Below are positions 27,007 to 37,708 of a DNA stretch of 64,000 nt, piece after piece. The stretch is from contig JAIBAU010000007.1 of the NCBI GenBank assembly GCA_019695035.1, positions 1 through 64,000 of the forward strand, written 5' to 3'. This stretch comes from Caulobacteraceae bacterium (lineage in GTDB: Bacteria > Pseudomonadota > Alphaproteobacteria > Caulobacterales > Caulobacteraceae). The notes below the pieces were generated by a model. The model ran no database searches. It saw only the letters and a list, made by a program, of their open reading frames with translations, and was not told the origin of the DNA. Made by a program: the position numbers and the translations under genes. Each line of letters starts with the position of its first letter. The stretch's first letter is position 1.

Positions 27007-27966
27007 ATGAATGATGCGCCGCCGCAGAAGAAGGGCTGGTTCGCCCGCCTGACCGAGGGCCTCTCCAAGACCTCCAGGCAGCTCACCGAGCAGGTCGTCT
27101 CGACCTTCGTCGAGGTGAAGGAGCCGCTCGACGAGGCCAAGCTGGACGAGCTGGAGGAGATGCTGATCGAGGCCGACCTCGGCCCGGCCGCCGCGGCGCG
27201 CATCCGCGAGCGGTTCGCGGCCCTCCGCTTCGGCAAGGTCTCCAATGAAACCGAGGTCAAGGAGGCGCTCGCCGAGGCGGTGGCCGCCGAGCTGACGCCC
27301 CGGCAGGATGTCTTCGACCCGCTGGGGGGCGAGCGTCCCTTCGTGGTCCTGTTCGTCGGCGTCAACGGATCCGGCAAGACCACCACCCTGGGGAAGATCG
27401 CCGCCGACCTTGTGCGGCAGGGAGCCAGGGTGCTGGTGGTGGCCGCCGACACCTTCCGCGCCGCCGCGGTCGAGCAGCTCAAGGTCTGGGCAGACCGGGC
27501 CGGCGCCGACTTCATGTCCCGCCCGCCCGGAGGCGACGCCGCCGGCCTGGCCTACGACGCCTATGAACGCGCCCGCGCGGAGGCCTACGACGTCGTCCTC
27601 ATCGATACGGCCGGCCGGTTGCAGAACAAGCAGCAGCTGATGGACGAACTGCTGAAGATCGTTCGCGTGCTGAAGAAGATCGACGCCGACGCCCCGCACG
27701 AGACCCTGCTCGTGCTCGACGCCACGGTGGGCCGCAACGCTCTGGCCCAGGAGCAGATCTTTGGCCGCACGGCCTATGTCACCGGGGTAGTGATGACCAA
27801 GCTGGACGGAACCTCGCGCGGCGGCGTGCTGGTGCCGGTGGCCCAGGCCTCGGACGCCCCCATCAAGCTGATCGGCGTGGGCGAACAGATCGACGACCTG
27901 CAGCCTTTCGACGCCGTGGCGTTCGCCCGGTCGCTGGTCGGCCTTGACCAGGAGGCTGGACGATGA
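27007..27966 (+). CDS. ftsY: Signal recognition particle receptor FtsY
   Basis: A 319-residue SRP receptor GTPase. Its N-terminus is short and lacks the long acidic A domain of enteric FtsY. It consists of an N domain (about 20-105) and a G domain with GVNGSGKTTTLGK from residue 118, DTFRAAA, DTAGR and TKLDG. It docks SRP-ribosome complexes at the membrane. The stop overlaps the yciB start by four bases (ATGA). Confidence 0.97.
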   Translation: MNDAPPQKKGWFARLTEGLSKTSRQLTEQVVSTFVEVKEPLDEAKLDELEEMLIEADLGPAAAARIRERFAALRFGKVSNETEVKEALAEAVAAELTPRQDVFDPLGGERPFVVLFVGVNGSGKTTTLGKIAADLVRQGARVLVVAADTFRAAAVEQLKVWADRAGADFMSRPPGGDAAGLAYDAYERARAEAYDVVLIDTAGRLQNKQQLMDELLKIVRVLKKIDADAPHETLLVLDATVGRNALAQEQIFGRTAYVTGVVMTKLDGTSRGGVLVPVAQASDAPIKLIGVGEQIDDLQPFDAVAFARSLVGLDQEAGR

Positions 27967-28592
27967 GCGATGGGCGCAAGGCGCCGGCCTGGATCCGGCA
28001 GGCGGTCGATTTCGGAGCCCTTCTGGCCTTTGGCCTGACCTACGCCTTCCTGCGTCTGATCCGCCATGCGCCGGATCAGGAGGCGCTGATCCAGGCCACC
28101 TGGGTCCTGACGGTGGCCTCCGCCGTCGCACTGCTGGCTGGCTGGCTGGCCGAGAAGCGGCTGGCCTGGCTGCCGCTGATCTCGGGGGTCTTCGCCCTGA
28201 TCTTCGGCACGCTGACGGTGGTGCTGCATGACGCCGACATCATCAAGATGAAGATCACCGCCCTGAACGCCCTGTTCGCGGCCATCCTTCTGGGCGGGGT
28301 CGCGGCCGGAAAGAATCCCGGCAAGGCCGTGCTGGGGGACGCGGTCGACATGCCCGACGCCGCCTGGCGTACCCTGACGATCCGCTACGGACTCTATTTC
28401 GCGGCGTCCGCGGCCGTGAACGAGGTGGTATGGCGCACCCAGTCGAACGACTTCTGGGTCACCTTCAAGCTGGTGCTTTTTGCGGCGTCGTTCGTCTTCG
28501 CCCTGGCCAATGTGCCCTTCATGATGAAGCACATGAAGGATCCGGAGGCGAAACGGGACGTGCTGCCCGAACCCCCTGACAGCGGCGTCTAG
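27963..28592 (+). CDS. yciB: Inner-membrane septation protein YciB/IspZ
   Basis: A 209-residue membrane protein with about five hydrophobic segments. The FALIFGTLTVVLHDADIIKMK and ALNEVVWRT-like (AVNEVVWRT) segments are the conserved YciB marks. The family is linked to septation and envelope integrity. It is coupled to ftsY as commonly seen in alphaproteobacteria. Its stop shares CTAG with the Nudix gene. Confidence 0.94.
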   Translation: MSDGRKAPAWIRQAVDFGALLAFGLTYAFLRLIRHAPDQEALIQATWVLTVASAVALLAGWLAEKRLAWLPLISGVFALIFGTLTVVLHDADIIKMKITALNALFAAILLGGVAAGKNPGKAVLGDAVDMPDAAWRTLTIRYGLYFAASAAVNEVVWRTQSNDFWVTFKLVLFAASFVFALANVPFMMKHMKDPEAKRDVLPEPPDSGV

Positions 28593-29200
28593 GCGTCCTC
28601 GGCCGGAAGGCCCTGCCCCGGCAGGGGCTCGCCGCGCGCCTGACCGGGGTTGGTGTAGGGCGCAAAGACGTCACGCTCCCGGCTGTTGCGATACGCCTGC
28701 AGGGCCCAGTGCACGGTTTCGAACGCCAGCTCGTCCCACGGGATGTCGGCCCACCGAAACAGCTTTACCTCGAGGCTCTCCTCGCCGGCGTGGTAGCCGC
28801 CCCGCAGCCGGGCGCGTCGATAGATGTGAACCTGACCGCGCGGGAGGATGTCGTAGACCGCCAGCAGGGCGTCGGGCTCGACGCTCGCCCCGGCCTCCTC
28901 CAGGGTCTCGCGGCAGGCGGCCGCCTCGGTCGTCTCGTTCAGCTCCATAAACCCGGCGGGCAGGGTCCAGTAGCCGCGGCGGGGGTTGATCGCCCGTCGG
29001 CACAGCAGGATCGAAACCTCCTCCAGCGGGACCGCGCCTTCGCCATGGGGTCGCCCGGCGTCGGCGTGGGCGACGACGGCTCCGGCGACGATCTTGGGGT
29101 TGCGGTAGTCGATGAAGCCGCAGTGGTCGCACACGTCGCGGGGCTTGTCCTCGCCCTCCGGCTGCCGGTTGCTGAAGGCGGGTTTCAGGAGCTCGGTCAT
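28589..29200 (-). CDS. Nudix hydrolase with N-terminal zinc-ribbon segment
   Basis: A 203-residue protein. Near residue 20, CDHCGFIDYRNPKIVAGAVV is the short cysteine motif typical of one Nudix group. The Nudix box reads approximately GFMELNETTEAAACRETLEEAGA. A segment after it (LLAVYDILPRGQVHIYRRARL) is also conserved in this group. The substrate is unknown. It diverges from the MarR gene and is convergent with yciB through CTAG. Confidence 0.9.
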   Translation of the reverse strand: MTELLKPAFSNRQPEGEDKPRDVCDHCGFIDYRNPKIVAGAVVAHADAGRPHGEGAVPLEEVSILLCRRAINPRRGYWTLPAGFMELNETTEAAACRETLEEAGASVEPDALLAVYDILPRGQVHIYRRARLRGGYHAGEESLEVKLFRWADIPWDELAFETVHWALQAYRNSRERDVFAPYTNPGQARGEPLPGQGLPAEDA

Positions 29201-29332
29201 GGATCGGACCCTATCCCGTTTCGGGCCGGCGCAAAGGGTCCAGGGTCACGCATCCGTGCACGGACCATCTGTCGCCAAACTGTCGTGTCACGGTGTTATA
29301 TGGCCCGCCACCTGCAACGGGGGATCGGCGGC

Positions 29333-30064
29333 ATGGCCAAGGGCAAACGCAAGCACGCGGCGGAAGGCCTTCGGCCGCTGGACGATTCCCCCAGCCACCT
29401 GATGCATCGGGTCCTGCAGATCGCCCTCGACATCTACGCGGAAGAGGCGGGACCCGGGGCTCCGACCCAGCGCCAGTACGCGGTGCTGGCGGCTGTGGCG
29501 GACAACGAGGGGCTTACCCAGACCGACCTGGTGAACGCCACGGGCATCGACCGGTCCACGCTTGCGGACCTGGTGGCTCGGATGATGGGCAAGGGGCTGC
29601 TGGCCCGCGAACGCTCGGCCACCGATGGCCGCGCCAATACCGTCCGCCTGTCGTCCGAAGGCCGTGCGGCGCTTGATGCGGCGCGGCCCCGGGTCGAGGC
29701 GGCGGACCGTCGCATTCTCTCGCTGATCCCGCGTGGGAAACGCGACAGCCTGATGAAGATCCTTGGCGAGCTTGCTCGCGAAGGGGAGCAGGCCGGCTCA
29801 TCCTCCGCCGAAGCGGCGGCCCGCAAGGCCGAGAAGGCCCGCCGAAAGCTGGAGCGCGAAGCCGCCAGGCTGGCCCGCAAGGCCAGGAAGGCGAAGAAGG
29901 CCGAGGCCAAGGCGGAGAAGGCCGACCGCCCCGGCAAGGCGCTCAAGCGGGGCAAGACCCCGAAATCGGCTGGCGCGCTGCAAGCTCTGGAGCCGCCGCT
30001 CCCGGATCCCGCGACGGCTTCAAGGTCCGGCAAGGCGAAGAAGGCGGCCGCGCCTAAGGGCTAG
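29333..30064 (+). CDS. MarR-family regulator with Lys/Ala-rich histone-like tail
   Basis: About 243 residues from ATG 29333, eight bases after a GGGGG run; an in-frame ATG at 29300 is possible. Residues 20-150 form a winged-helix MarR domain: QYAVLAAVADNEGLTQTDLV, then the recognition helix GIDRSTLADLVARM and the wing RSATDGRANTVRLS. Residues 155-243 are a low-complexity tail of Lys, Ala, Arg and Glu (repeats of the KAEKA/RKARKAKKA kind), like histone H1 or AlgP tails. This is unusual, as MarR proteins are about 140-170 residues. The tail may bind DNA non-specifically or compact the protein. No target gene is adjacent; it could autoregulate. Confidence 0.85.
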   Translation: MAKGKRKHAAEGLRPLDDSPSHLMHRVLQIALDIYAEEAGPGAPTQRQYAVLAAVADNEGLTQTDLVNATGIDRSTLADLVARMMGKGLLARERSATDGRANTVRLSSEGRAALDAARPRVEAADRRILSLIPRGKRDSLMKILGELAREGEQAGSSSAEAAARKAEKARRKLEREAARLARKARKAKKAEAKAEKADRPGKALKRGKTPKSAGALQALEPPLPDPATASRSGKAKKAAAPKG

Positions 30065-30324
30065 ATCCGGATGTCCAGGAGCGAACCCGGCCGCAGGGGG
30101 CGCTCTGGCTCCGGCTCGGGGATCGCCATGCGCACCGTGGGGCGGGCCTCGGCCTGGCGAACCACGGGGGCGGCCGGAGCCGCTTCGGCGATCGGGGCGG
30201 GCTGCTGCGCGGCGTTCAGCGCTTGAGCGAAGAAGGCGCGCTGGGCGGCGCGGGCGCCGTCCGCCGGTCCGGTCGGGCGGGAAGGCGGGGCCAGAGGCAG
30301 CTGCGGTCGGATGGGCGTGCTCAC
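30061..30324 (-). CDS. Small Pro/Ala-rich hypothetical protein, 87 aa, end of ccm cluster
   Basis: A GTG-started frame 34 bases downstream of ccmG. The peptide is Pro/Ala/Arg-rich with a segment GARAAQRAFFAQALNAA and a C-terminus RPLRPGSLLDIRI that looks structured rather than random. Its stop shares CTAG with the MarR gene, the same arrangement as six other real convergent pairs here, which supports the frame. It is cytoplasmic, with no membrane segment. Function unknown. Confidence 0.6.
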   Translation of the reverse strand: MSTPIRPQLPLAPPSRPTGPADGARAAQRAFFAQALNAAQQPAPIAEAAPAAPVVRQAEARPTVRMAIPEPEPERPLRPGSLLDIRI

Positions 30325-30358
30325 CCGTCCGGTATCGGCGGCGAGAGTCGAAAAATGG

Positions 30359-30883
30359 TTAACGCGCGCTTGCCTGCAGGGCGGCCAGCAGGCGCTCCGC
30401 GTCGCCCGGCAGGAGGGGTCCGGTGTGCTTGGCCACCACCCGTCCGCGGGCGTCGACGGCGAAGGTTTCCGGAACACCGGAGATGCCCAGGTCCACCCCC
30501 GACGATCCGTCCTGGTCGCCGACCACCGCCACGAACGGGTCGCCGAGGTCCGCCAGGAAGGCGCGCGTGGCGTCCGGCTGATCCTTCCAGGCGAGGCCGA
30601 TGATGCGCACGCCCCGCGCCTGCAGCCGGAGCAATTCCGCGTTCTCTTCGCGGCAGGGGGCGCACCAGGAAGCGAAGACATTGACCAGGGCCGGACCGCG
30701 CACAACGGCGGTGAGGGGAACCGGGATTCCGCCGGCCAGGGGGGTCACCTCCGCCGGGGGCAACGGCTTGCCGACCAGGGCGTCCGGCTTGAACTGCGGA
30801 TCGCGTTTCAGGGACCAGCCGATGAAGAGCGCCGCCAGGGCGATCAGCAGGACCAGCGGCAGGAAGGCGAGGACGCGTTTCAA
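30359..30883 (-). CDS. ccmG: Thiol:disulfide oxidoreductase CcmG (DsbE)
   Basis: A 174-residue thioredoxin-like protein with an N-terminal signal anchor (about 5-24). The active site is WCAPC (Cys74, Cys77). GVPETF is the conserved cis-proline region. It reduces the haem-binding cysteines of apocytochrome c in the periplasm. Its ATG overlaps the ccmD stop (ATGA). It is likely to serve the cytochrome c encoded at 23.6-24.3 kb among others. Confidence 0.96.
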   Translation of the reverse strand: MKRVLAFLPLVLLIALAALFIGWSLKRDPQFKPDALVGKPLPPAEVTPLAGGIPVPLTAVVRGPALVNVFASWCAPCREENAELLRLQARGVRIIGLAWKDQPDATRAFLADLGDPFVAVVGDQDGSSGVDLGISGVPETFAVDARGRVVAKHTGPLLPGDAERLLAALQASAR

Positions 30884-31035
30884 GCGTCTTCTCCGCCGGC
30901 TTCGCGCAGGGCGCGGCGCGCCTCGGCGGACCGCCGCAGCACCCCGGCGATCAAGGCTCCGATCACCAGGGCGCTGATCCCCCAGGCGGGCCAGACAAAG
31001 ACGGCGTACTGGGCCATGTCGAGGTCGAGCTTCAT
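30880..31035 (-). CDS. ccmD: Haem exporter small subunit CcmD
   Basis: A 51-residue single-span protein. One membrane helix (about 10-33; YAVFVWPAWGISALVIGAL) precedes a basic cytoplasmic end. This is the usual CcmD form, which helps release haem-CcmE from the CcmABC complex. It overlaps ccmC and ccmG by four bases on each side (ATGA), giving tight coupling. Confidence 0.93.
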   Translation of the reverse strand: MKLDLDMAQYAVFVWPAWGISALVIGALIAGVLRRSAEARRALREAGGEDA

Positions 31036-31763
31036 GCGGCGTTCGCGGCCTTCAGCACCAGGGCGTTGGCGCGCCGCTGGCGGATTTCGGCGTGGATCGA
31101 GGCGATCCACAGAGCGAAGAAAAGCACCATGTAGGCCACGCCCATCACCAGCAGCGGGGTCAACAGGTCCGCCGTCATCGTCGGCTTTCCGAGGCGCAGC
31201 ACCGAGGAGGGCTGATGCAGCGTGTTCCACCAGTCGACCGAGAAGTGCACGATCGGCAGGTTCACCAGCCCCACCAGGGCCAGCACCGCGGCGGCGCGCC
31301 CGGCTTTCTGCTCGTCGTCGATCGAGGCCCTGAGCGCCATGTAGCCGAGGTAGAACAGGAACAGCACCAGCACCGAGGTCAGGCGGGCGTCCCATTCCCA
31401 CCACGTGCCCCACATCGGCCGCCCCCACAGCGATCCCGTCACCAGAGCCAGGAAGGTGAAGCCGGCGCCCAGGGGCGCGGCGGCGCGGGCCGCGGCGTCG
31501 GCGAGGGCGTGGCGGAACACCAGGGCGAAGAAGCTGGAGACTCCGAGGATCGAGTAGACCATCAGGCCCAGCCAGGCGGCGGGCACGTGCACGAACATGA
31601 TCCGCACCGTGTCGCCCTGCTGGTAGTCCTCCGGCGCCGTGAAAGACAGCCAGACGCCCACGGCGAACATCAGGGCTGCGGCCACGCCCAGGACGGCCGG
31701 CAGCCGTCGGGTCGCGCTCATGAACTTCTGCGGGTTGGCGAGGCCGAACATGAGGCGCGGCAT
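31032..31763 (-). CDS. ccmC: Haem transport protein CcmC
   Basis: About 243 residues with six membrane segments and the tryptophan-rich haem-handling motif WGRPMWGTWWEWDARLTS between them. Conserved histidines occur before (MFVHVPAAW) and after (IVHFSVDWWNTLHQP). It attaches haem to CcmE. ATG 31763 is preferred over a TTG 24 bases upstream because it starts the conserved MPRLMFGLANPQKF. It overlaps ccmD by four bases. A 331-base gap with an opposite-strand gene separates it from ccmB. Confidence 0.96.
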   Translation of the reverse strand: MPRLMFGLANPQKFMSATRRLPAVLGVAAALMFAVGVWLSFTAPEDYQQGDTVRIMFVHVPAAWLGLMVYSILGVSSFFALVFRHALADAAARAAAPLGAGFTFLALVTGSLWGRPMWGTWWEWDARLTSVLVLFLFYLGYMALRASIDDEQKAGRAAAVLALVGLVNLPIVHFSVDWWNTLHQPSSVLRLGKPTMTADLLTPLLVMGVAYMVLFFALWIASIHAEIRQRRANALVLKAANAA

Positions 31764-31910
31764 AGAGCGCCGTTCGTTCGGGGGCAAGTATGGGGAGATT
31801 GCGTAAGTTTAAGCGGCGCCATGCCGGCGGAACGGCTAGGGCTGGACGCACCGGAACGTCGTCAGCGCGGCCTCCGCTCCGGCGGTCAGGCGGATCAGGG
31901 AGCCGAACCC

Positions 31911-32102
31911 ATGAAGCCCAGCGTCACCGTCCTCACGGTCGCCCTCACCGTGGTTCTGACGACCCTGCTGCACCGGATCTACCACCCCAACGTCTGGGTT
32001 GGGGTCGGCATGGCGATCGGGGTGGCCGTCGTGGTCGCCACCCTCATCGTCACGGGCGCCGCGCTGATGCAGCGCCTCGGCGGGCGCCGGGATCCTAGCT
32101 GA
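31911..32102 (+). CDS. Small two-helix membrane protein, opposite to ccm genes
   Basis: A 63-residue frame with AGGGAG ten bases before ATG 31911. It has two hydrophobic segments (about 5-20 and 29-52) and a short basic tail. It lies on the plus strand between ccmC and ccmB and overlaps the ccmB end by eight bases. I do not recognise the family. Its presence explains the break in an otherwise overlapping ccm gene set. Confidence 0.65.
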   Translation: MKPSVTVLTVALTVVLTTLLHRIYHPNVWVGVGMAIGVAVVVATLIVTGAALMQRLGGRRDPS

Positions 32103-32760
32103 GGGCGTTGCGCACGGCCGCCGCGGCGGCGAAGGGCGTAAGGGCGACGGCGGCCAGGCTGTAGGCGCCCAGGAAGGCCAGGCCGGGCGTCCAGTTCATG
32201 CCGGCGGCGAAGGCCTCGATGGCCCCGGCGCCGAAGATCACCAGCGGACAGAACAGGGGCAGCACCACCACGGCGATCAGCACGCCGCCCCGTCGTGCGC
32301 CCAGCGCCAGGGCCGCCCCCATCGAACCGACGAACGAGAATCCAAGGCCGCCCAGCAGCGCCGCCGCGAAGGTCAGGGGCAGCGCCTGGGGCGCCCCGCC
32401 CAGCAGCAGGGCCGCGACCGGCGTGGCCAGGGCGAGCGGCAGGCTCCCGGCCGTCCATTGCGCCAGCCCCTTCGCCAGGGCGACGGCCTCCAGCGGTATG
32501 GGGCCGAGCGCCAGCAGGTCGAGACCGCCGTCCTCGAAGTCGCGCTCGTAAAGGCGTTCGAGCGAGAGCAGGGTGGAGAGCGCCAGGGCGATCCAGGCCA
32601 CGCCGGGACCGACGGCGGCCAGGCGCTCCGGGTCGGGCCCCACGGCCAGCGGCACCAGGGCGGCGACACAGGCGTAGAAGCCGCAGGCCAGCAAGGCTCC
32701 GCCGCCCCGGCCCCACGCCAGATCCAGTTCGCGCCGGTACAGCGTCAGGAACCCGCTCAT
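32095..32760 (-). CDS. ccmB: Haem exporter permease CcmB
   Basis: A 221-residue inner-membrane permease with about six hydrophobic segments. The family segment FEDGGLDLLALGPIPLEAVALAK is recognisable near residue 75. With CcmA and CcmC it forms the ABC-type complex that releases holo-CcmE. Its ATG overlaps the stop of the upstream kinase-like gene (ATGA). Confidence 0.94.
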   Translation of the reverse strand: MSGFLTLYRRELDLAWGRGGGALLACGFYACVAALVPLAVGPDPERLAAVGPGVAWIALALSTLLSLERLYERDFEDGGLDLLALGPIPLEAVALAKGLAQWTAGSLPLALATPVAALLLGGAPQALPLTFAAALLGGLGFSFVGSMGAALALGARRGGVLIAVVVLPLFCPLVIFGAGAIEAFAAGMNWTPGLAFLGAYSLAAVALTPFAAAAAVRNALS

Positions 32761-33422
32761 GCCGCGCGCACCCTGGGAGCGTCGAAGTCGGTGTTGTCGA
32801 AGACGATGTCCGCCCCGTCAGCAGGTTCGGCCTGGGGTCGGTAGAAGCGGTCCCAGGCGTCGGCGTAACGGGCCTCGTGCAGGGCGCGCGCGGCTTCCGG
32901 TCCGCCCAGCCGCGCCGCGTCGCGCGCCGCGCCCCTCGCCACGGCCTGCGCGCGGGGCGCATCCACCAGGACGACCACGTCCCAGCCGCCCACCACGGCG
33001 GGGTGCTGCAGGAAGCTGCCTTCGACGATCAGCATCGCCGTCTCGGGGGCCCGCCGGGCCGGCCCGTCTTTCGGCCGGTCAGCGGCGAGGTCGAAGCTGG
33101 CGGTGCGATACAGACGGTCGCCGTCCGGACCCAGCGGGTCCAGCAGCAGGTTGCGCAGGGCCCGGTAGTCCCGGGCGTCCTCATAGTATCCCTGGGGCGA
33201 GTCGCGACCCTGCCGCCAGCGTTCGGCCCTGGGCCGGTGGAAGTCGTCGATGGCGGCGCGGATGACCGGGCCGTGTGGGGTGAGCGCCTGCTCGAGCTCG
33301 GACGCCAGGGTGGTCTTGCCGGCCGCGGTCCGCCCGTCCAGGGCGATGCGCAACGGCCGGGCCCGACGCCGCGTCAGCAGCGCACGGGCCAGTTCGGCGA
33401 CGGCCTGTTCGCGAGGGGTCAC
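32757..33422 (-). CDS. Uridine-kinase-like P-loop kinase inside ccm operon
   Basis: A 221-residue protein from GTG 33422, whose GTGA overlaps the ccmA stop. Walker A is DGRTAAGKTT (about 29-38), then AAIDDFHRPRAERWRQGRDSPQGYYEDA. This matches the uridine kinase/phosphoribulokinase-like family in which the DDF-H segment binds substrate. IVEGSFLQHP is the later conserved strand. It is probably a small-molecule kinase, with the substrate unknown. The double overlap with ccmA and ccmB shows it is embedded in the operon, although no role in cytochrome c maturation is known. Confidence 0.85.
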   Translation of the reverse strand: MTPREQAVAELARALLTRRRARPLRIALDGRTAAGKTTLASELEQALTPHGPVIRAAIDDFHRPRAERWRQGRDSPQGYYEDARDYRALRNLLLDPLGPDGDRLYRTASFDLAADRPKDGPARRAPETAMLIVEGSFLQHPAVVGGWDVVVLVDAPRAQAVARGAARDAARLGGPEAARALHEARYADAWDRFYRPQAEPADGADIVFDNTDFDAPRVRAA

Positions 33423-34021
33423 AGCGACACCCCCCGCGCCGGGATCGGCAACGGATCGTGCACGGCGGCCAGGATCGAGCCCCCGCCTGCGAGGTGCGCC
33501 GCCATCAGGGCCCCGATCCGCTCGCGCCAACGGGCGTCCAGCGGCGCCAGGGGCTCGTCCATCAGCCAGAGGGCGCGCGGCGCGGCGACAAGCCGGCCCA
33601 GGGCCAGACGCCGCTTCTGGCCCGCGGAAAGCTTGCGCGTCTCGAGCGCCAGCAGGGGCTGGAGCTCCAGCGTTCCGACCGCTTCCGCGATGGCGGCTTC
33701 GGGCGCGCCGCACCAGCGGGCCTGGAACGCCAGCTCTTCCCGCGCGGTGCGGGTCGGCTTCAGGCCGTCCTGATGGCCCATGAGGTGCAACCGGGAGGCC
33801 CGCGCCTCGTCCGCCTCCAGCCCCGAATGGCCGTCCTCGAAGCGAATATGGCCGTCCTCGGGGCGAATCAGACCGGCGATGGCGCGCAGAAGGGAGGTCT
33901 TTCCCGAGCCGTTAGCGCCGGTCAGGGCCACGGCTTCGCCCGGCTCGGCGGCGAAGCCCAGCCCCTCGAACAGGCGCCGCCCGCCCCTGGCGACAGCCAG
34001 ATTTTCGACGATCAGGCGCAT
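33419..34021 (-). CDS. ccmA: Haem exporter ATP-binding protein CcmA
   Basis: A 200-residue ABC ATPase. Walker A is GANGSGKTS, the signature is LSAGQKRR, Walker B is LWLMDEP and the H-loop is AVHDP. A 21-base in-frame duplication at 33827-33868 adds a second IR-x-EDGH unit after the Walker A helix. It starts the ccmA–kinase–ccmB unit and diverges from acnA. Confidence 0.95.
   Translation of the reverse strand: MRLIVENLAVARGGRRLFEGLGFAAEPGEAVALTGANGSGKTSLLRAIAGLIRPEDGHIRFEDGHSGLEADEARASRLHLMGHQDGLKPTRTAREELAFQARWCGAPEAAIAEAVGTLELQPLLALETRKLSAGQKRRLALGRLVAAPRALWLMDEPLAPLDARWRERIGALMAAHLAGGGSILAAVHDPLPIPARGVSL
33827..33868 (-). repeat. In-frame 21-bp tandem duplication within ccmA
   Basis: Two adjacent 21-base units, 33827-33847 and 33848-33868, differ at only two positions (aa versus gg). 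They encode consecutive heptapeptides IRPEDGH and IRFEDGH in CcmA. This looks like a recent slippage or unequal-exchange duplication that keeps the frame. Confidence 0.85.
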
Positions 34022-34212
34022 CGGCGCGCCCGCCGGGGCGATTTCCGCGGCGCCGACAGGGATAAATCCGTGACGTCAGGCCAAGCTCGGTCTAGAAGGC
34101 GGGCGGCCGCGCCGGGCAAACGCCGCGCCGTCGGGAATCCTGTGCATCCCCGGCAACAGCGCGCGAACCCGGAACCGATTGTCGGGCGGCCATACGCCAA
34201 GAAGGATCTCCC

Positions 34213-36906
<2,694 letters not shown>

Positions 36907-36996
36907 GGTCAGGCCCCGTCGGCGCCGCTCGCCCCTCGGGCGACTCACGCATTGGTGAGCGGCGCGGGCGCGGGTGATGGGCTTTAAGGTTACGCC

Positions 36997-37704
36997 ATGA
37001 GGCGGATCGCGCTTGCACTGCTGCTGTTGCTGGCCGCCGCGCCCCTGGGCGCGGCCCCGGCTCGCGCGCGTCCCTCGGCTGCGCCGGTGGTCGTGGAGCT
37101 GTTCACGGCCCAGGGCTGCTCGGACTGCCCCGAGGCCAACCAGCTGCTAATGCGCCTGGCCGACCAGCCCAACGTCATCGCCCTGACCTACGCGGTCGAC
37201 TATTGGGACTATCTCGGCTGGAAGGACACCTTCGCCCGTCCGGAGTTCGCCGCCCGCCAGCGCGCCTATCGCAAGGCGATGAAGCTCAGGGACGTCTACA
37301 CGCCCCAGATCGTGGTCGACGGAAAGCGCCAGCTGACTGCGGTCGAGGCCGACGAGGTCGAGGCGGCGGTGCGCGAGGAGGCCCGCCGCGACGTCTACCA
37401 GCCGGACATGCAGTTCATGGGCGATCGCGTCGCCGTCGGGTCAGGCCGGGCCGTGCGCGGCGGGGCCGCCGTCTGGCTGGTGCGCTACGACGCCCATGTG
37501 CAGGACGTCGAGGTCCGCCGGGGCGAGAACCGGGGCCAGACCGTGCGGCATGGCAACGTGGTGCGCGAACTGGTCCGCCTGGGAAGCTGGCGCGGCCGCC
37601 CCGCCATGTTCCGGCTGCCGCGGGCCGCAGGACCGGATCTCCGAACCGTGGTGATCGTCCAGTCGGAGCGCACCGGAGCCGTGATCGCCGCTGCGCGGCG
37701 CTAG
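36997..37704 (+). CDS. DUF1223 secreted thioredoxin-like protein
   Basis: A 235-residue protein with a signal peptide (about 1-22, cut near APARA). The DUF1223 core VVVELFTAQGCSDCPEANQLL carries a CxxC pair, followed by VDYWDYLGWKDTFA and YTPQIVVDG. The fold is thought to be thioredoxin-like, but the function is not established. It ends four bases before the convergent DUF3137 gene. Confidence 0.88.
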   Translation: MRRIALALLLLLAAAPLGAAPARARPSAAPVVVELFTAQGCSDCPEANQLLMRLADQPNVIALTYAVDYWDYLGWKDTFARPEFAARQRAYRKAMKLRDVYTPQIVVDGKRQLTAVEADEVEAAVREEARRDVYQPDMQFMGDRVAVGSGRAVRGGAAVWLVRYDAHVQDVEVRRGENRGQTVRHGNVVRELVRLGSWRGRPAMFRLPRAAGPDLRTVVIVQSERTGAVIAAARR

Positions 37705-37708
37705 GGCC

